Shown: piece after piece, positions 15,350 through 18,092 of the stretch
Layout of the letters: each line of letters starts with the position of its first letter
Position numbering within the stretch: position 1 is the first letter of the stretch
Assembly (NCBI GenBank): GCA_902591645.1
Contig: CACJBM010000044.1
Coordinates: forward strand, 1 to 18,092
DNA: 18,092 nt
Direction: 5' to 3'
Source of the DNA: an uncultured Verrucomicrobiota bacterium
GTDB lineage: Bacteria; Verrucomicrobiota; Verrucomicrobiae; Verrucomicrobiales; DEV007
Notes under the pieces: model-generated
Database searches by the model: none
The model's input: only the letters and a program-made list of their open reading frames with translations
What the model was told of the DNA's origin: nothing
Position numbers and translations under genes: made by a program

Positions 15350-18092
15350 ATGCAAAGAGACAAATGTAAAATCAGGGGCCTCCTGATGCCTGTCATCTCT
15401 TTGATGATCATTGCTCATGTGCAGGCCAATGAATTTGATTCATTTCTAAAACCGTTATTCACGCAAAACTGTAACAAGTGCCACGGGGATAAAAAGGTAA
15501 AGGGCAAAGTCAACCTGAAGGAAATACAAAGCCTCGAACAGTTCATGGGCAAACCCGAGATGATCAAAGAAATGATCGAAGTGGTTGATGCAATGGACAT
15601 GCCACCTGAAGATGAGCCCGCACTAGCCGATGCCGATAGGACAAGACTGGTAAGCTCTCTTAAAAATATTCTCAGAGCCTCGACTGCTGGAGCAAAGAAG
15701 GAAGGTTCCTATCTGCGAAGGCTTAACCGGTTCCAATACAATAATACGATCAAGGATCTGTTCGGACTTAATAATGATGTCTTCAATATTCAGGAAAAAT
15801 TGATGACAAGGCATGACAATTACATTCTCAATGAAAAGGTACCCGACACAATCAAAGTGTCCTGCCTATCTCTGCGTAAAGAAGGGGGAATGAAAAATGT
15901 GGACACTTTTCCACAAGACCTACGAGCAGAGCATGGCTTTGATAACCAAGCAAACCAACTGACATTATCACCGCTCCTTCTTGATTCATTTCTTAAACTC
16001 AGCGTATCTATTTTAGAGAGTCCGGATTTCAACGAAGGTTCCGTAGCAATATGGAACGAATTTTTCAAAGCTCCCGAAGCCAACAAGAATCCTATAGATG
16101 AAATCAAAAAACGCCTCGGCCCATTCATGAGGAGGGCCTTCAGGGGGCCAATTGATGAAGAAACGCTGAACAGATACTCTAATTACGGCCTCAAAAAAAT
16201 AAACACCGGATCATCTTTCACTGAGGCCATGAAAAAGACGGCTTCAGCGGTACTCTCCTCTCCAAAATTTCTTTTCCGTTATGGGCATAATAGTGATCAG
16301 CAAGATCCTTACGTAATCGCTTCCAACATTTCGTTCTTTCTCTGGGCAAGTGGTCCAGATGATGAACTACTAAACCTTGCAGAAAAAGGCAAATTGCAAA
16401 GCCCAGACTCAATGATGCAAGCAGTGGACTATATGTTCAAGAGTCCTAAAATTGAGAGGTTCCTCGACACTTTTCCTTCACAGTGGATGCAACTCGAGAA
16501 TGCTTTGGCAGCGACACCAGATCCGGGAAAGGCAAGATTATTTAGTCTAGATAAAAATAATCCAGCTAGCCTACAGATGGTTTTGGAACCCCTGCTTTTA
16601 TTTGACACTGTTTTCATTGAAAACAGACCAGTTCTCGAACTCATCTCACCAAATTTCAGTTACCGAAGTGAATTTCTTAAAGATTGGTACGAATCAGACC
16701 TCCGACCTCCCAGCTTTGATGCTTCCTTAATTATCGAAGAGAACCTATCTAAAGATATTCAAAGAAAAGAATTATCCGACAAGATCAACACTTCACAAAA
16801 AGATCTTGATGCTCTTATTAAACCTATAAAGGACCGAATATTAAAGCAGAGGCGACAACTCGCAGGAACACAGAAACCCATTGATCTGATGCCATTCGCG
16901 GCTTGGGAATTTAATGGGGATCTCAAAGACTCGGTAGGATCCCTGGACCTGAAAAATCATGGAAAGATAAAATTCGATGGAGGAGCAGCAGTGCTTCAAG
17001 GCGGCACTTATCTCCAGAGCAAAGGGCTGCCAATGGACCTCGGAGCTAAGACCCTAGAAGTTTGGTGCAAAGTTCATAATGTAGATATGAAAGGTGGTGG
17101 CCTCATGGGAATTCAAGGCCCTGGCGATTTCTTCGATACTATTGTCATTGGTGAAAGAAAGAACAGGCACTGGATATCAGGCAGTAACGGTTTTGCCCGT
17201 ACACTCGATTTTCCTAATTCTTTTCCTGAGAAAAAAGCAAACGAACGGCTTCATCTTGTCATGGTTTACAAAGAGGATGGCACGACGGCTCTTTATCGGA
17301 ACGGTCAACCATATGGTAAACCATTTAAAAAAGGTGCCGCTAAGTTTCCAAAGAATCAGAGCTCTGTAATTTTTGGTACGCGCCACTTGCCGGCAGGTGG
17401 AAACAGACGTCTGGATGTCACACTGGCCAGAGCACGCTTTTATAATAGAGCTCTCAGTGCAGAGGAAATTGCCGCTTCGAGTAGTGGGCTGAATTTATTT
17501 GTCTCTGAAAAACAATTACTGCAAGTACTTACTGACGAACAAAAAGATAAAAGAAATTCTTTAAATACAGTGATCAGTGAATCCGAAAATGCATTGAAGA
17601 AAATACCGAAGAATGCTGATCCAAACAAAGCACGTCAGGAAATTCAACGCCGTTACGATGATGAAATTCGTAAGAAATTATATTCTCAAACTTTCCAAAG
17701 AGTTGCCGCCTCAGATCCGCGTTATGGGGGAATTATCACAAACGCAGCAATGTTAAGCATGACTTCGGGACCAAAAAGAACGCACCCAGTAGCACGAGGA
17801 GCTTGGGTACTTGGTGTTGTATTTAATGATCCACCGCCGCCGCCGCCCAATGATGTGCCACCTCTAAAAGAAGAGGACGGCGGAAAAAATCTAACTATCA
17901 GAGAAACCTTTGCAAAGCATAGGGAAAATCCTGACTGTGCTGGCTGTCATTCGAGGATAGATCCGCTAGGCTTCGCACTTGAAAATTTCGATATCACTGG
18001 AAGGTGGAGAGACAAATACGAAAATGGACGTGATGTCGATATGAGTGGCAAATTGGTTCGCAAACACGACTTCAAAAGCATCGTTGAATTTA
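15350..18092 (+). CDS. Secreted DUF1592-class cytochrome-like protein with LamG insert (3' end beyond the window)
   Basis: The frame is open from the ATG at 15350 to the right edge, giving 914 codons with no stop, so the PSD2 end is cut. A Sec signal (MQRDKCKIRGLLMPVISLM..., cut near HVQA) is followed by PSCyt1 with CNKCH (41-45) and DMPPEDEP; PSD3/DUF1587 at about 122-213 (RRLNRFQYNNTIKDLFG); PSD5/DUF1595 at about 249-310; PSD4/DUF1592 at about 318-450 (ISFFLWASGPDDELL); a concanavalin-like LamG domain at about 515-712 (AAWEFNGDLKDSVG ... ARFYNRALSAEEIAA); then PSCyt3/DUF1588 from about 784 with DPPPPPPNDVP and CAGCHSRIDPLGF (C863, C866, H867). Two haems are expected. Compared with the cytochrome gene at 9744, it lacks the long insert after PSD3 and has LamG instead, placed after PSD4. 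It is probably co-transcribed with the DUF1552 gene just upstream. Confidence 0.92.
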   Translation, partial: MQRDKCKIRGLLMPVISLMIIAHVQANEFDSFLKPLFTQNCNKCHGDKKVKGKVNLKEIQSLEQFMGKPEMIKEMIEVVDAMDMPPEDEPALADADRTRLVSSLKNILRASTAGAKKEGSYLRRLNRFQYNNTIKDLFGLNNDVFNIQEKLMTRHDNYILNEKVPDTIKVSCLSLRKEGGMKNVDTFPQDLRAEHGFDNQANQLTLSPLLLDSFLKLSVSILESPDFNEGSVAIWNEFFKAPEANKNPIDEIKKRLGPFMRRAFRGPIDEETLNRYSNYGLKKINTGSSFTEAMKKTASAVLSSPKFLFRYGHNSDQQDPYVIASNISFFLWASGPDDELLNLAEKGKLQSPDSMMQAVDYMFKSPKIERFLDTFPSQWMQLENALAATPDPGKARLFSLDKNNPASLQMVLEPLLLFDTVFIENRPVLELISPNFSYRSEFLKDWYESDLRPPSFDASLIIEENLSKDIQRKELSDKINTSQKDLDALIKPIKDRILKQRRQLAGTQKPIDLMPFAAWEFNGDLKDSVGSLDLKNHGKIKFDGGAAVLQGGTYLQSKGLPMDLGAKTLEVWCKVHNVDMKGGGLMGIQGPGDFFDTIVIGERKNRHWISGSNGFARTLDFPNSFPEKKANERLHLVMVYKEDGTTALYRNGQPYGKPFKKGAAKFPKNQSSVIFGTRHLPAGGNRRLDVTLARARFYNRALSAEEIAASSSGLNLFVSEKQLLQVLTDEQKDKRNSLNTVISESENALKKIPKNADPNKARQEIQRRYDDEIRKKLYSQTFQRVAASDPRYGGIITNAAMLSMTSGPKRTHPVARGAWVLGVVFNDPPPPPPNDVPPLKEEDGGKNLTIRETFAKHRENPDCAGCHSRIDPLGFALENFDITGRWRDKYENGRDVDMSGKLVRKHDFKSIVEF

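Overview
The window looks like a chromosomal segment from a free-living, probably marine member of the Planctomycetota/Verrucomicrobiota group. I lean towards Verrucomicrobiota, but cannot settle this from sequence alone. The evidence is family content. There are three very large secreted cytochrome-like proteins built from the PSCyt/PSD domains (DUF1549/DUF1553 and DUF1587/1595/1592/1588/1585). There are four DUF1501/DUF1552 partner proteins, a formylglycine sulfatase, and a GYF-thioredoxin membrane protein. Base composition is moderately AT-rich by eye. Most genes lack an obvious Shine-Dalgarno sequence, while several sigma70-like promoters are readable.

Layout from left to right. Positions 1-934 (minus) hold the N-terminal part of a Tat-type DUF1552 protein that runs off the left edge. 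Positions 935-1309 are non-coding and carry a perfect 19-bp inverted repeat and short direct repeats. Positions 1310-2515 (plus) are two tightly packed repeat lipoproteins, one ankyrin and one MORN-like. Positions 2581-6869 (minus) are a translationally coupled pair: a PSCyt1-PSCyt2-F5/8C-PSD1 di-haem protein followed by a DUF1501 protein. A type I sulfatase (6917-8455, plus) diverges from that pair across only 47 bp, where two candidate promoters interleave. Positions 8559-9578 (minus) encode a GYF domain, three membrane helices and a TlpA/ResA-like thioredoxin domain. From 9744 to the right edge (plus) lies a four-gene cluster, DUF1592-class cytochrome / DUF1552 / DUF1552 / DUF1592-class cytochrome, with the last gene cut by the window end.

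How the parts may work together (inference): each cytochrome-like protein has a cleavable signal peptide and at least two CxxCH sites. Each sits beside one or two DUF1501/DUF1552 proteins, most of which carry a Tat motif. That suggests folded, possibly cofactor-bearing partners exported to the same compartment as the haem proteins. The sulfatase and the carbohydrate-binding-like inserts (F5/8C in one cytochrome, LamG in another) point to sulfated polysaccharide at the cell surface or in the periplasm. The thioredoxin protein could keep CxxCH thiols reduced for haem attachment. The DUF1501/DUF1552 and PSD families have no established biochemical role that I know of. The paired arrangement, seen complete twice here in two different family versions, is the most system-like signal in the window.
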